Part shown: in pieces, positions 24,535-32,705 of the stretch
Position numbering within the stretch: position 1 is the first letter of the stretch
Layout of the letters: each line of letters opens with the position of its first letter
Source of the DNA: Phaeobacter cretensis
GTDB taxonomy: Bacteria; Pseudomonadota; Alphaproteobacteria; Rhodobacterales; Rhodobacteraceae
DNA: 64,000 bases
NCBI RefSeq assembly: GCF_047372505.1
Contig: NZ_JBKBEU010000001.1
Span: 2,232,001 to 2,296,000, forward strand
Direction: 5' to 3'
Notes under the pieces: generated by a model
Databases searched by the model: none
Seen by the model: the letters and a program-made list of their open reading frames with translations, nothing else
Told to the model about the DNA's origin: nothing
Translations under genes and position numbers: made by a program

Positions 24535-24607
24535 TTGAATGCGTCGCTTCATGGGGTGCATCTGGCGGCAGCTGTCGCTAATTTGACCCAAGCAACGGCG
24601 CCAACGG

Positions 24608-25996
24608 ATGGATCACGTTATGGCAATAACCGCACAGGCTCCTGCTCCCGCGTTGGACAGCGATGCAGCTATTTTCACACAAGATAGCTCCTATGCCCTG
24701 GATGCGCTGACGGAACACAAGCGCAACGGGCTGGAACTGGCCGTGAGGGCGCGCTGGATCGCTATGGCGGTTACTGCGGTGTTTCTGGTCTACGTCAACA
24801 CGAGTTGGGAAGTGCTTTACTACCAATTTATGCTGGGTTTGCTTTGTTTGAATGGTTGGCTGATTCGTAGGGTCGGACGTGTTGGTCAATCACAGTTGGA
24901 GTTGCTGCTGATTTTTGCCGATCTGGCGATCATGACAGCTGGCATGGTGATTCCAAACCCATTCAGTAGTGAAGAGTTGCCGTTGGCGTTTCAGTATCGA
25001 TACGGCAACTTTATCTACTTCTTCATCATTCTTGCTGTCGGAACCTTAGCCTATTCTTGGCGAACGGTGATTGCGATCGGCATCTGGACAGTTGTGATTT
25101 GGCTGTCCGCCGCTTTTGCCGCCTGGTGGTTGGCAACGCCGGACGCTGGATTGAGCGAAGCGGTTCTAGCGGCAGTGAATGGCGATCAGCATCTGGCACC
25201 TTTTGTTGATCCAAATAGCTTTGTCCTGCAATTACGGTTGCAGGAAGCAATTGTGTTCTTTCTGGTCGCGCTCACATTGGCGGCGTCCTCGCGTCGGTTC
25301 TACCAGCTGATCCAAAACAATGCGGTGTTGGAACGTGAGAGAGTGAACCTGTCGCGGTATTTCTCGCCGAACGTTGTGCGACAGCTATCGCAGAATGATG
25401 AGCCGTTGAAACAAACCCGCCGTCAGGACGTGGCGATCTTGTTCATTGATATCGTCGGTTTCACCCGGTTGGCTGCTGAGCGTGACGCCTATCAGGTGAT
25501 CGATCTCTTGCGGGATTTTCATGGGCGCATGGAGCGGGAAGTGTTTCGTCATCACGGGACACTGGATAAGTATCTGGGTGACGGTTTGATGGCGACTTTT
25601 GGTACTCCCTTGGCGGGTCCAAAAGACGCGACCAATGCATTGGCCTGTTCGCGGGCTATGCTGGCATCGTTGGCTGATTGGAATATTGAGCGGCGCCGAT
25701 ACGGCGAACCAGAGATCGCTGTCGGAATTGGGGTTCACTATGGCGAGACGGTATTGGGCAATATCGGTGCCAACAGGCTGGAGTATGCTGTGATCGGCAA
25801 CGCCGTGAATATCGCGGCACGGCTGGAGGAACATACCCGTTCGCTAGAGGCCCAAATCGTGATCAGCGATGCTCTGTGCCAGCGCGTAGAAGATGAGGGA
25901 GGCCCCGCGGGTCTACAGACCGGTTTTGTCCGTCACAAAGAATGTGAGCTGCGCGGGCTGATGCAGCCGATGACGCTCTGGTCACTGCCGCGCTAG
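24608..25996 (+). CDS. Membrane-bound class III adenylate cyclase
   Basis: A 462-residue protein with about six hydrophobic helices in residues 45-235 and a C-terminal class III cyclase domain (about 265-440). Between them is a short linker (ERERVNLSRYFSPNVVRQLS) of the kind found in this cyclase subfamily. Active-site elements are ILFIDIVGFTRLAAE (metal Asp), LDKYLGDGLMATFG (Lys and second metal Asp) and YAVIGNAVNIAARLEE (Asn and Arg). The position usually Asp or Thr for adenine recognition is Ala here, so cAMP is likely but not certain. An ATG at 24620 is an alternative start. The stop codon shares its last bases (CTAG) with the convergent alkB stop. Confidence 0.88.
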   Translation: MDHVMAITAQAPAPALDSDAAIFTQDSSYALDALTEHKRNGLELAVRARWIAMAVTAVFLVYVNTSWEVLYYQFMLGLLCLNGWLIRRVGRVGQSQLELLLIFADLAIMTAGMVIPNPFSSEELPLAFQYRYGNFIYFFIILAVGTLAYSWRTVIAIGIWTVVIWLSAAFAAWWLATPDAGLSEAVLAAVNGDQHLAPFVDPNSFVLQLRLQEAIVFFLVALTLAASSRRFYQLIQNNAVLERERVNLSRYFSPNVVRQLSQNDEPLKQTRRQDVAILFIDIVGFTRLAAERDAYQVIDLLRDFHGRMEREVFRHHGTLDKYLGDGLMATFGTPLAGPKDATNALACSRAMLASLADWNIERRRYGEPEIAVGIGVHYGETVLGNIGANRLEYAVIGNAVNIAARLEEHTRSLEAQIVISDALCQRVEDEGGPAGLQTGFVRHKECELRGLMQPMTLWSLPR

Positions 25997-27159
25997 ATCG
26001 GAGTGGAAGTGGATGACGCTGGATCTGGGCGCTCATCCGGCGAAATCGCTTTGTTATAAGCACTCCAATCGGTGATTTCGGGATAATACATCTGCCGCCA
26101 ACGCCTGACCCGCGGATTCATGATCCTACGCCAGAGCGGGGGCACCATTGCAGCGACCGTCATCACTGGATAGCCAAAGGGCAGTTGTGGCGCATCGGCG
26201 GTGGTGTGATTTTGGAGCAGCGGAAAGCGTCGGTCGGGTTTGTAGTGATGGTCGGAGTGTCGCTGCAGATTGATCAGCAACCAATTCGAGGCTTTATGTG
26301 CGGCATTCCAGGAATGGCGGGGCATAACATGTTCAAATTTGCCTTGGCCCAGATACTTGCGTGTCAGCCCATAGTGCTCGACATAGTTCACCAGCTCCAG
26401 CTGCCAGATCGCGACACCGGCCTGAACAATGAATAGCAGTAGACCAGTGATGCCGCCCAGCAACATTGCTCCCAACAGCATGGCTCCCTGAAGGGCCCAA
26501 TAGCGGAAAAAAGGGTTGCGGAGGTCTGTCCACGGTAGGCTACGACGCGCCAGGTGTTCGCGTTCTGCACCAAACGCAGACAGCCAGCATTGCCGCAATA
26601 CGCGTGGGTAAAACCGGTGAAAACCTTCATTATAACGCGCTGTAACCGGATCATGAGGTGTTCCGACGTAGCGGTGATGAACTAAGAGGTGCTCAGACCG
26701 GAAATGGGAATAAAGCACGATAGCCAGCAAAATGTCCGCCAGCCAGCGCTCGAGTTTGCTTTTCTGATGCATCAGCTCGTGGCTGTAGTTGATCCCAACG
26801 GTGCCGCTTAGGACGCCAACGCCAAAGAAGATGCCGACTTTCTCTAGACCGGAGAGATGATTAGCACCGGGTACATAGATCAGCATGGCAACGACCAACA
26901 GAAATTGTACCGGTACCCAGGCCATGGTCAGCGCCGAATACCAGCGTAGATCACCCTCTGGGGTCAACGGATCCGCATTTTCGAGGTTTAACCCGAACAC
27001 GCCGTCCAATGCTGCAAATAGATACCATGTGGCCAAAGGTGGCAGCAGGATCACCCAGCCGCCAAAGATCGCTGCTAGAACCACAAGCGGCACCAGCAGA
27101 AAGGACAGCCAAAACGGTGAGGCAGCCTGCCAGCTGCGAAGTGTTTCGGGGGATGTCAT
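25993..27159 (-). CDS. alkB: Alkane 1-monooxygenase (AlkB)
   Basis: Integral-membrane di-iron hydroxylase that oxidises medium-chain n-alkanes to 1-alkanols, using electrons from rubredoxin. The 388-residue protein has several membrane helices and all the histidine boxes: HELMHQ, EHLLVHHRYVGTPHDP, and LQRHSDHHYKPDRRFPLL, plus the alkane-specific NYVEHYGL signature. ATG 27159 was chosen because the 32 residues before it have no AlkB character. No rubredoxin, rubredoxin reductase or alkane regulator gene is adjacent, so electron-transfer partners must be elsewhere. It overlaps the convergent cyclase gene by four bases. Confidence 0.93.
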   Translation of the reverse strand: MTSPETLRSWQAASPFWLSFLLVPLVVLAAIFGGWVILLPPLATWYLFAALDGVFGLNLENADPLTPEGDLRWYSALTMAWVPVQFLLVVAMLIYVPGANHLSGLEKVGIFFGVGVLSGTVGINYSHELMHQKSKLERWLADILLAIVLYSHFRSEHLLVHHRYVGTPHDPVTARYNEGFHRFYPRVLRQCWLSAFGAEREHLARRSLPWTDLRNPFFRYWALQGAMLLGAMLLGGITGLLLFIVQAGVAIWQLELVNYVEHYGLTRKYLGQGKFEHVMPRHSWNAAHKASNWLLINLQRHSDHHYKPDRRFPLLQNHTTADAPQLPFGYPVMTVAAMVPPLWRRIMNPRVRRWRQMYYPEITDWSAYNKAISPDERPDPASSTSTPI

Positions 27160-27232
27160 CGTCGGGCACTCCCATTGGTGTCGAGCGCGTTTCCTTCCGA
27201 CTATGCCCGCGGTCCTGACAAAAGAGAAGAGA

Positions 27233-28297
27233 TCAACGGGCTTTCCACAGGTCAAACGCCTTGCGCATGACGGTTGGAAGATCAGTGGGTTTGAAATCGT
27301 GCCGCGCGATTAAACGTTGATTGTTCTGAGGGATGAAATCAGCGGGCAGGTCTGCCAGCATAACCTGAAGGATCAGGTGGAAGTGGGTGAAAGTGTGACG
27401 GACCTCTTCGCCAATGTCCTGCCAGTTAGCATCAAAAGGCTGGGCGGGGGTTGGTGCGTCGTTCCATTCGCTGCCGGGCCAGCCCAGCATTCCCCCTAGC
27501 AGGCCTTTGTCGGGGCGTTGTTCCAGCAGCCAGGTCCCATCTGTACGGCGTGCTAGATAGATGATGCCCAAGCGGGTCGGCTTTGGTTTTTTGGGAGTTT
27601 TCTTGGGCAGCTCACTGGCCGTACCTGCAAGGCGCGCCGCGCAGGGTGCTCGCCAGGGGCAGATGCTACATGCAGGATTGCGGGGCGTACAGATTGTTGC
27701 GCCCAGATCCATCACAGCCTGTGCATGATCACCAGGACGGTGAGCGGGGGTCAGCGCAGCGGCCTTCTCCTTGAGCTGGGGTTTGGCGGTCGGCAAGGCA
27801 GTATGGATGTCGTAGAGCCGCGCCATCACGCGCTCTACATTGCCGTCTAGCACGGTTTCTTGCAGGTCGAAGGCGATGGCAGAAATAGCAGCGGCGGTGT
27901 AGGGGCCAATGCCAGGCAGCGCGATCAGGCCATCGTATGTGTCTGGAAAATCACCGCCGTGTTGGTCTGTTACGACACGGGCGCATTTCAGTAGATTACG
28001 TGCTCGTGCATAATAGCCAAGGCCAGCCCATTCGCCCATTACTTCGGCATCCGGCGCGGCAGCCAGATCCGCGACGGTGGGCCAGCGGTTGGTAAACCGA
28101 TGGAAATAGTCTTTTACGGCGGCAACGGTCGTTTGTTGCAGCATGACCTCGCTCAGCCAGATGCGATAAGGATTAGGCCAGACACCGGCGGCACGATCTG
28201 AAGGGCTGATCCGCCAAGGCAAGCTACGGGCATGATGGTCGTACCAGTCCAGCAGGGTGTTGCTTTGTGGTTGGCTATCGCTGTCGAGGTCACGCAT
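27233..28297 (-). CDS. mutY: A/G-specific adenine glycosylase MutY
   Basis: MutY removes adenine mispaired with 8-oxoguanine. The 354-residue protein has the catalytic Glu region WLSEVMLQQTTV, the helix-hairpin-helix LPGIGPYTAAAISAIAF followed by the catalytic Asp (VLDGNVERVMARL), the iron-sulfur cysteines in the spacing C-x6-C-x2-C-x5-C (CTPRNPACSICPWRAPC), and a C-terminal NUDIX-like domain (LLEQRPDKGLLGGMLGWPG) that recognises 8-oxoG. It diverges from the DUF721 gene, an arrangement common in this order. Confidence 0.96.
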   Translation of the reverse strand: MRDLDSDSQPQSNTLLDWYDHHARSLPWRISPSDRAAGVWPNPYRIWLSEVMLQQTTVAAVKDYFHRFTNRWPTVADLAAAPDAEVMGEWAGLGYYARARNLLKCARVVTDQHGGDFPDTYDGLIALPGIGPYTAAAISAIAFDLQETVLDGNVERVMARLYDIHTALPTAKPQLKEKAAALTPAHRPGDHAQAVMDLGATICTPRNPACSICPWRAPCAARLAGTASELPKKTPKKPKPTRLGIIYLARRTDGTWLLEQRPDKGLLGGMLGWPGSEWNDAPTPAQPFDANWQDIGEEVRHTFTHFHLILQVMLADLPADFIPQNNQRLIARHDFKPTDLPTVMRKAFDLWKAR

Positions 28298-28381
28298 TCT
28301 TTATCCTTTGTGGCCCGGTTTTGCTGGTTCTCACCTAGCAGCCCTTTACAATAGGCCGTGCAGTCTAGCAAAACCACGGGC

Positions 28382-28906
28382 ATGGCAGTGCAACGGACAA
28401 AATCTCGCGGGTTCAAGCGAACTTCACAGCTTCTGAATGACCAGATTCGCAAAGCGGGTGAAAGCCGAGGCTTTGCGGTGTCCCGTCTGCTGACGCATTG
28501 GGAAGAAATTGCCGGACCTGACGTTTCTCCCATCGCACGTCCTGTCAATGTGCACTATGGGCGCGGTGGGTTTGGCGCGACACTGACATTGCTGACCACC
28601 GGAGCCCATGCGCCGATTCTGGAGATGCAGAAGGAGCCTTTGCGGGCCAAGGTAAACGCTGTCTACGGATATAACGCGATTTCGAAGGTCCGCATTACCC
28701 AAACCGCGCCTACCGGCTTTGCCGAAGGGCAGGTTTCGTTCAAGTATGCCCCCAAGATTCAAGCACCCCAGGCACCTGACCCACAGGATGTGGCAGCAGC
28801 AACCAAGGTAGCGACCGGGGTCGAAAGCGACGAATTGCGCGCAGCCCTAGAACGGCTTGGGCGCAATGTGCTTACAAAACAGAAAACTCTCAGAAAGGGG
28901 TACTAA
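28382..28906 (+). CDS. DciA-like DUF721 protein
   Basis: A 174-residue protein with an N-terminal DUF721 domain: SQLLNDQIRKAGESRGFAVS, LLTHWEEIAGPDVSPIARPV, and a strand region ending KVNAVYGYNAISKVRI. DciA proteins load or interact with the replicative helicase DnaB in bacteria that lack DnaC, so a replication role is plausible; for this alphaproteobacterial subtype it is inferred. The C-terminal third is Pro/Ala-rich with a helical end. ATG 28382 is preferred over a GTG at 28358. The stop (TAA) shares one base with the ATG of the DsbA-like gene. Confidence 0.8.
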   Translation: MAVQRTKSRGFKRTSQLLNDQIRKAGESRGFAVSRLLTHWEEIAGPDVSPIARPVNVHYGRGGFGATLTLLTTGAHAPILEMQKEPLRAKVNAVYGYNAISKVRITQTAPTGFAEGQVSFKYAPKIQAPQAPDPQDVAAATKVATGVESDELRAALERLGRNVLTKQKTLRKGY

Positions 28907-29577
28907 TGACCCGTTTGATGTCTGGCATCTTTGCCTCCGTCGCTGTTGCCGCGGGCGTTTATGGTTATGCTGCATTCCAGGGCAGCTCGTCTTTGCCCAG
29001 AAATCCGCTGATAGGCGCTGCTTATGCACAAGACGCCGAGGTGGATACATCGACCATCGTTGAAATGGTTCAGGGCGCAGAAGATGCTCCGGTAACGATG
29101 ATCGAATACGCGTCTTATACGTGTCCGCACTGTGCGAATTTCCACCAAGGTGCTTACAAGCAACTGAAGCAGGATTACATCGACACCGGTAAGGTGAAGT
29201 TTATTTATCGTGAGGTCTACTTTGACCGTTACGGTTTGTGGGCGTCGATGATTGCGCGTTGTGGTGGAACGGAAAAATTCTTTGGCATCAGTGATCTCCT
29301 GTACAAAGGTCAATCTGACTGGGCCCGTGCCGGCGGCGCGACAGAGATTGTAGATGCTCTGCGTAAGATCGGTCGACTTGCTGGCCTAGAAGAAGACCAG
29401 CTGGACGCATGCTTGCAGGATGGGACAAAGGCACAAACTTTGGTCACGTGGTATCAGGAGAACGCAACGGAGCATGGGATCGAATCTACGCCGTCCTTTA
29501 TCTTGAATGGCAAGAAAATCGAGAACCAGTCATATGATGCATTCAAAAAGCTGATCGACGCCGAACTGGAGGGCTGA
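28906..29577 (+). CDS. DsbA-family thiol-disulfide oxidoreductase
   Basis: A 223-residue periplasmic protein with an N-terminal signal sequence or anchor (about residues 5-25, possible cleavage near AYAQDAE) and a thioredoxin fold with an inserted helical domain. The active site is YTCPHCANFH. The cis-Pro loop is ESTPSFILNGK. It belongs to the DsbA/BdbD-like group and should oxidise cysteine pairs in exported proteins. It is co-transcribed with the DUF721 gene and followed by a strong terminator. Confidence 0.9.
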   Translation: MTRLMSGIFASVAVAAGVYGYAAFQGSSSLPRNPLIGAAYAQDAEVDTSTIVEMVQGAEDAPVTMIEYASYTCPHCANFHQGAYKQLKQDYIDTGKVKFIYREVYFDRYGLWASMIARCGGTEKFFGISDLLYKGQSDWARAGGATEIVDALRKIGRLAGLEEDQLDACLQDGTKAQTLVTWYQENATEHGIESTPSFILNGKKIENQSYDAFKKLIDAELEG

Positions 29578-29610
29578 TTGCCACATCTCTAGTGTTTATC
29601 GCGTAGTAAA

Positions 29611-29638
29611 TCCCGCCCTGATCCGGGCGGGATTTTTT
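29611..29638 (+). terminator. Rho-independent terminator after the DsbA-like gene
   Basis: TCCCGCCC-TGAT-CCGGGCGGGA with T6 directly after. It lies 33 bases after the gene, before the convergent lpxK. Confidence 0.9.
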
Positions 29639-29686
29639 AGTTATTCCCTTGAGCTGTTTGGCAATATGGAAAATTCACGGTGCCTG

Positions 29687-30691
29687 TCAGGGCGGTGGCG
29701 GCGCGATCGTACGGACCCGCTCGAGAAGGGCATCCTCGTTCGCAATCTGTAGTCGTACCGGAAGCGTGATCACCTTATTTCGAAAGCTCTCAGGCAGGCG
29801 CACTGCATCTTTTTCTGTGGTGACCATCTGTGCGCCGATCAGCTTAGCCTCGGTTTCGAGCCGAGACATTAGAGCGGTGGAGAGAGGCTGGTGGTCATCC
29901 AGAGCTTCGCTGCGTCGCAGATCTGCGCCCAAGTCGCGCAATGTATCAAAAAACTTCTTTGGGTTGCCGATGCCGGCGAATGCCAGAACCGGGGTACCGT
30001 TCCAGGGCATGCCTGTTTTCAGAGGTTCCAGCGCGCCGGTGAAATGCGGAAGACTGCTGATAGCCTTGACCCAGTCCGATTGGAAACGTGATTGTGCATC
30101 TTGTTGGCCGAGCGAGAGCAGTACATTGGCACGGGCAAGCCCTGTGTCCACAGGTTCGCGTAGCGGACCTGCAGGCAGGCATTGGCCATTTCCAAACCCG
30201 CGATCGGCGTCAACCACAACGACGGAGAGATCCTTGTGAACAGAGGGATTCTGGAAGCCGTCGTCGAGCATAATTACCGTAGCACCTGCTGCCGCTGCGG
30301 CTTGCGCACCAGCTGCGCGATCTTCGGATTTCCAAACCTCACCAAAGGCTGCCAGCAGTAGCGGTTCGTCGCCAACTTGACTGGCGCGATGATGACCTGG
30401 GTTAACCTGTACTGGCCCTTTCAGTGCTCCGCCATATCCGCGGGTGACCACATGCGGCTCGTGGCCCATGTCCCGCAACCGCTCAAGAAACCAGATTACA
30501 GTTGGTGTTTTTCCGGTTCCGCCTGCGTTAATATTGCCGATGCAGATAACCGGGACAGTTGCGCGGATAGCGGCGCCCTTCTTCAGGCGTCTTGCCGTTG
30601 CATGTGCATAGATTTTGCCAAGCGGGGATAGAACGGCTCTGCCAAGGTCAAACTGTCCGGCGGGCTTGTGCCAGAAATTAGGAACTTTCAT
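29687..30691 (-). CDS. lpxK: Tetraacyldisaccharide 4'-kinase LpxK
   Basis: LpxK phosphorylates the lipid A disaccharide at the 4' position, at the cytoplasmic face of the inner membrane. The 334-residue protein has an early P-loop (GNINAGGTGKTPTVIWFLE), VVTRGYGG, the MLDDGFQNPS motif, and DADRGFGNGQCLPAGPLREP, all typical. The ATG at 30691 (MKVPNFWHKPAGQFD) fits the family N-terminus. It overlaps the 3' end of the upstream Kdo-transferase-like gene by 14 bases, so lipid A kinase and glycosyltransferase are translated from one mRNA. Confidence 0.95.
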   Translation of the reverse strand: MKVPNFWHKPAGQFDLGRAVLSPLGKIYAHATARRLKKGAAIRATVPVICIGNINAGGTGKTPTVIWFLERLRDMGHEPHVVTRGYGGALKGPVQVNPGHHRASQVGDEPLLLAAFGEVWKSEDRAAGAQAAAAAGATVIMLDDGFQNPSVHKDLSVVVVDADRGFGNGQCLPAGPLREPVDTGLARANVLLSLGQQDAQSRFQSDWVKAISSLPHFTGALEPLKTGMPWNGTPVLAFAGIGNPKKFFDTLRDLGADLRRSEALDDHQPLSTALMSRLETEAKLIGAQMVTTEKDAVRLPESFRNKVITLPVRLQIANEDALLERVRTIAPPPP

Positions 30692-31874
30692 GTCGGTCCT
30701 CACGCGCATCCAGTAAGTCTTGGACACGATCCATTAGATGATCGGTCATACCAGCCCCTTCGGTTACGATTTTCCAACCGGCCAGCGCCATCTCTGCTGC
30801 TTGGTCCGGGGCCGATAAGCTCAGCACCCCTTGTGACAGATCCTCGGCACCGTCGATCTGCTTTGCCGCACCAAATTCCGCTAGCCGTTGGTAGAGCGTG
30901 GCATGGGTGCCCAGACCAGGGCCGTGCAGGATCGCAGACCCAAGTGCAGCAGCATCCAGTGGATTTTGTCCGGCTGAGTTGGATGTCAGGCTACCTGCGA
31001 GCAAGCACAGCGGTGACAATCGATACCAAAGACCTGTGTCTTCTGAGGAGCTGAGCAATACCTGGGTGTATTCGTCAGGCTCTTCACCACTGTCCCAATC
31101 GGCCAATTGCAGACCACTGGAAATGATCGCATCACGTGTGGCTCCCAATTGTTGTTCGTCGCTGATCGCAATGATCAGCAACAAACGATGTAGCAGGCGT
31201 AAGGCGCTGCGGTGTGCCGCTAGGATGGTAGGGAGATCACCCAGCTCAGTTTGTGCCGAAAACCAAATGGGCCGACTGCCTAGTATGCTCTGCATATGTG
31301 TCAGCTCGTCGCTGTTGCAGCCGGGGGGTGTTGTCGACAATCGTAGAGGGCTGGTGCGTTGGATCCTGTCCGGTGCGACGCCAAGCCGAAGCAGCTGCGA
31401 TTTAACATGTTCTGAAGGGGTCATGATTTCGGTAAAACGGTCTAGTAGCCTGCGCCGCTGATCGGGTAGCCAGCGGCTGGTTCGGTCAGGTAACTCACTG
31501 ACCTCGATATCTACCAAGAGCGTGTCGATCTCGCGTTCGCCCATCTGACGCATCAGACCGCGCCTAAGATCGCCGCCAGACCAGATGCAAAGATCAGGCC
31601 GCCAATGATCAAGAAATATCCGCACATCAATCGGAATGTCATCGGGGGCGGGGCCTACTGCCAGGTCGCAGCCATCGACAAGCGGCCGACTGGCAATGCG
31701 CAAATCCCAAGTCACCAGAATTGAGAGATCTGGGCGTAGCGATTTCATCCGATTGCCCAAATCGCAAAGAGCCATGTATCGCTCGGTCGTAGAAGCATGT
31801 ACCCACAGCACCTCGCCCTCGGGACGGCTGGGCCAGCGGAGAATGCTATCGGATGTGATTGGGGGCCTCGACAT
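30678..31874 (-). CDS. Kdo-transferase-like glycosyltransferase (WaaA/KdtA family, divergent)
   Basis: A 398-residue protein resembling 3-deoxy-D-manno-octulosonic acid transferases (GT30). EVLWVHASTTERYMALCDL lines up with the N-terminal WxHAxSxGE region, LSILVTWDL with the T/S-x-T strand, MTPSEHVKSQLLRLGV with the linker, and LAGSLTSNSAGQNPLDAAAL with the donor-site GGSxxxxGGHNxLEPA motif. Overall similarity is weak, and the usual N-terminal membrane anchor is missing. Lying immediately upstream of lpxK supports a role in lipid A or core sugar attachment. It may be a second, specialised transferase rather than the canonical WaaA. Confidence 0.7.
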   Translation of the reverse strand: MSRPPITSDSILRWPSRPEGEVLWVHASTTERYMALCDLGNRMKSLRPDLSILVTWDLRIASRPLVDGCDLAVGPAPDDIPIDVRIFLDHWRPDLCIWSGGDLRRGLMRQMGEREIDTLLVDIEVSELPDRTSRWLPDQRRRLLDRFTEIMTPSEHVKSQLLRLGVAPDRIQRTSPLRLSTTPPGCNSDELTHMQSILGSRPIWFSAQTELGDLPTILAAHRSALRLLHRLLLIIAISDEQQLGATRDAIISSGLQLADWDSGEEPDEYTQVLLSSSEDTGLWYRLSPLCLLAGSLTSNSAGQNPLDAAALGSAILHGPGLGTHATLYQRLAEFGAAKQIDGAEDLSQGVLSLSAPDQAAEMALAGWKIVTEGAGMTDHLMDRVQDLLDAREDRHESS

Positions 31875-31901
31875 AACTAGGATGTTCCTGCGGCGCGGAC
31901 G

Positions 31902-32705
31902 TCAGAGCGGGCGAATGCCGGGGCTCGCGGGGTCGAGCGCGGCAATCAATTGATCGTGCAGCATCTGCGGCGCTGCTACCACGCCGTTCAGGGTAGGGTG
32001 AGGGTTGTTGAACCGCAAGTCGGCACCGAAACGGTCACTACATCGACCACCGGCCTCGCGTATAACCAAATCGCCCGCTGCGATATCCCACTCCCAGCTT
32101 GGGCGTAGGGTCAACATCGCATCAAAGCTGGCGTCAGCTATACGCGCCATACGATAGGCCAGTGATGGCCGGTGGTGGCGCGTGAAGCCGGGAACCGCAC
32201 CGTTACGCCAGTATTTCGGATCCTGAACCGGCCGCGCCGCCAGAACCTCCGCTGCAGTCAAATCGCCTTGCTTCGAAACCGAAAGGGCGGCGCCATTGCA
32301 AGTCGCGCCCTGGCCCAACGCAGCACAATACATCAGTTCGCGTTGGGGCAGATAGATAACGGCCGCTTTTACGCTGCCGTGTTCCGCGATTGCCAAAGAA
32401 TGCGCCCATGTACGTGACCCTTCGGCGAAGCTGCGCGTACCGTCGATGGGATCGATGATAAACACCTTTTCGCGGCCGAGGCGTGTGTCGGTGTCTTCGG
32501 TTTCTTCTGACAGCCAGCCGTAGTCAGGACGTGCTTGCGTCAGCATGTCCGCAAGCATGTCGTTGACTGCGAGATCGGCCTCGGTCACGGGGCCGGCACC
32601 ATCTGGTTTCTCCCATTTCTGTGCATCCGGCCCAGAGAAACGGCGCGCTATGTCACCGGCCTGCTCTGCTGCACGGACTAGCAGGGCGAGATCAGTTTCC
32701 GGCAA
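31902..32705 (-). CDS. Inositol monophosphatase family protein (CysQ-like phosphatase)
   Basis: A 267-residue magnesium-dependent phosphatase. Metal-site motifs are SEETED (Glu), IIDPIDGTRSFAEG (the DPIDGT signature) and PSWEWDIAAGDLVIREAGG. The family covers inositol-1-phosphatase and 3'(2'),5'-bisphosphate nucleotidase (CysQ, which removes PAP). The short length and the WEWD motif fit the CysQ/HisN-like group better than SuhB, but the substrate cannot be fixed from sequence. It overlaps the upstream PmbA gene by 14 bases and lies 27 bases before the Kdo-transferase-like gene. Confidence 0.85.
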   Translation of the reverse strand: MPETDLALLVRAAEQAGDIARRFSGPDAQKWEKPDGAGPVTEADLAVNDMLADMLTQARPDYGWLSEETEDTDTRLGREKVFIIDPIDGTRSFAEGSRTWAHSLAIAEHGSVKAAVIYLPQRELMYCAALGQGATCNGAALSVSKQGDLTAAEVLAARPVQDPKYWRNGAVPGFTRHHRPSLAYRMARIADASFDAMLTLRPSWEWDIAAGDLVIREAGGRCSDRFGADLRFNNPHPTLNGVVAAPQMLHDQLIAALDPASPGIRPL

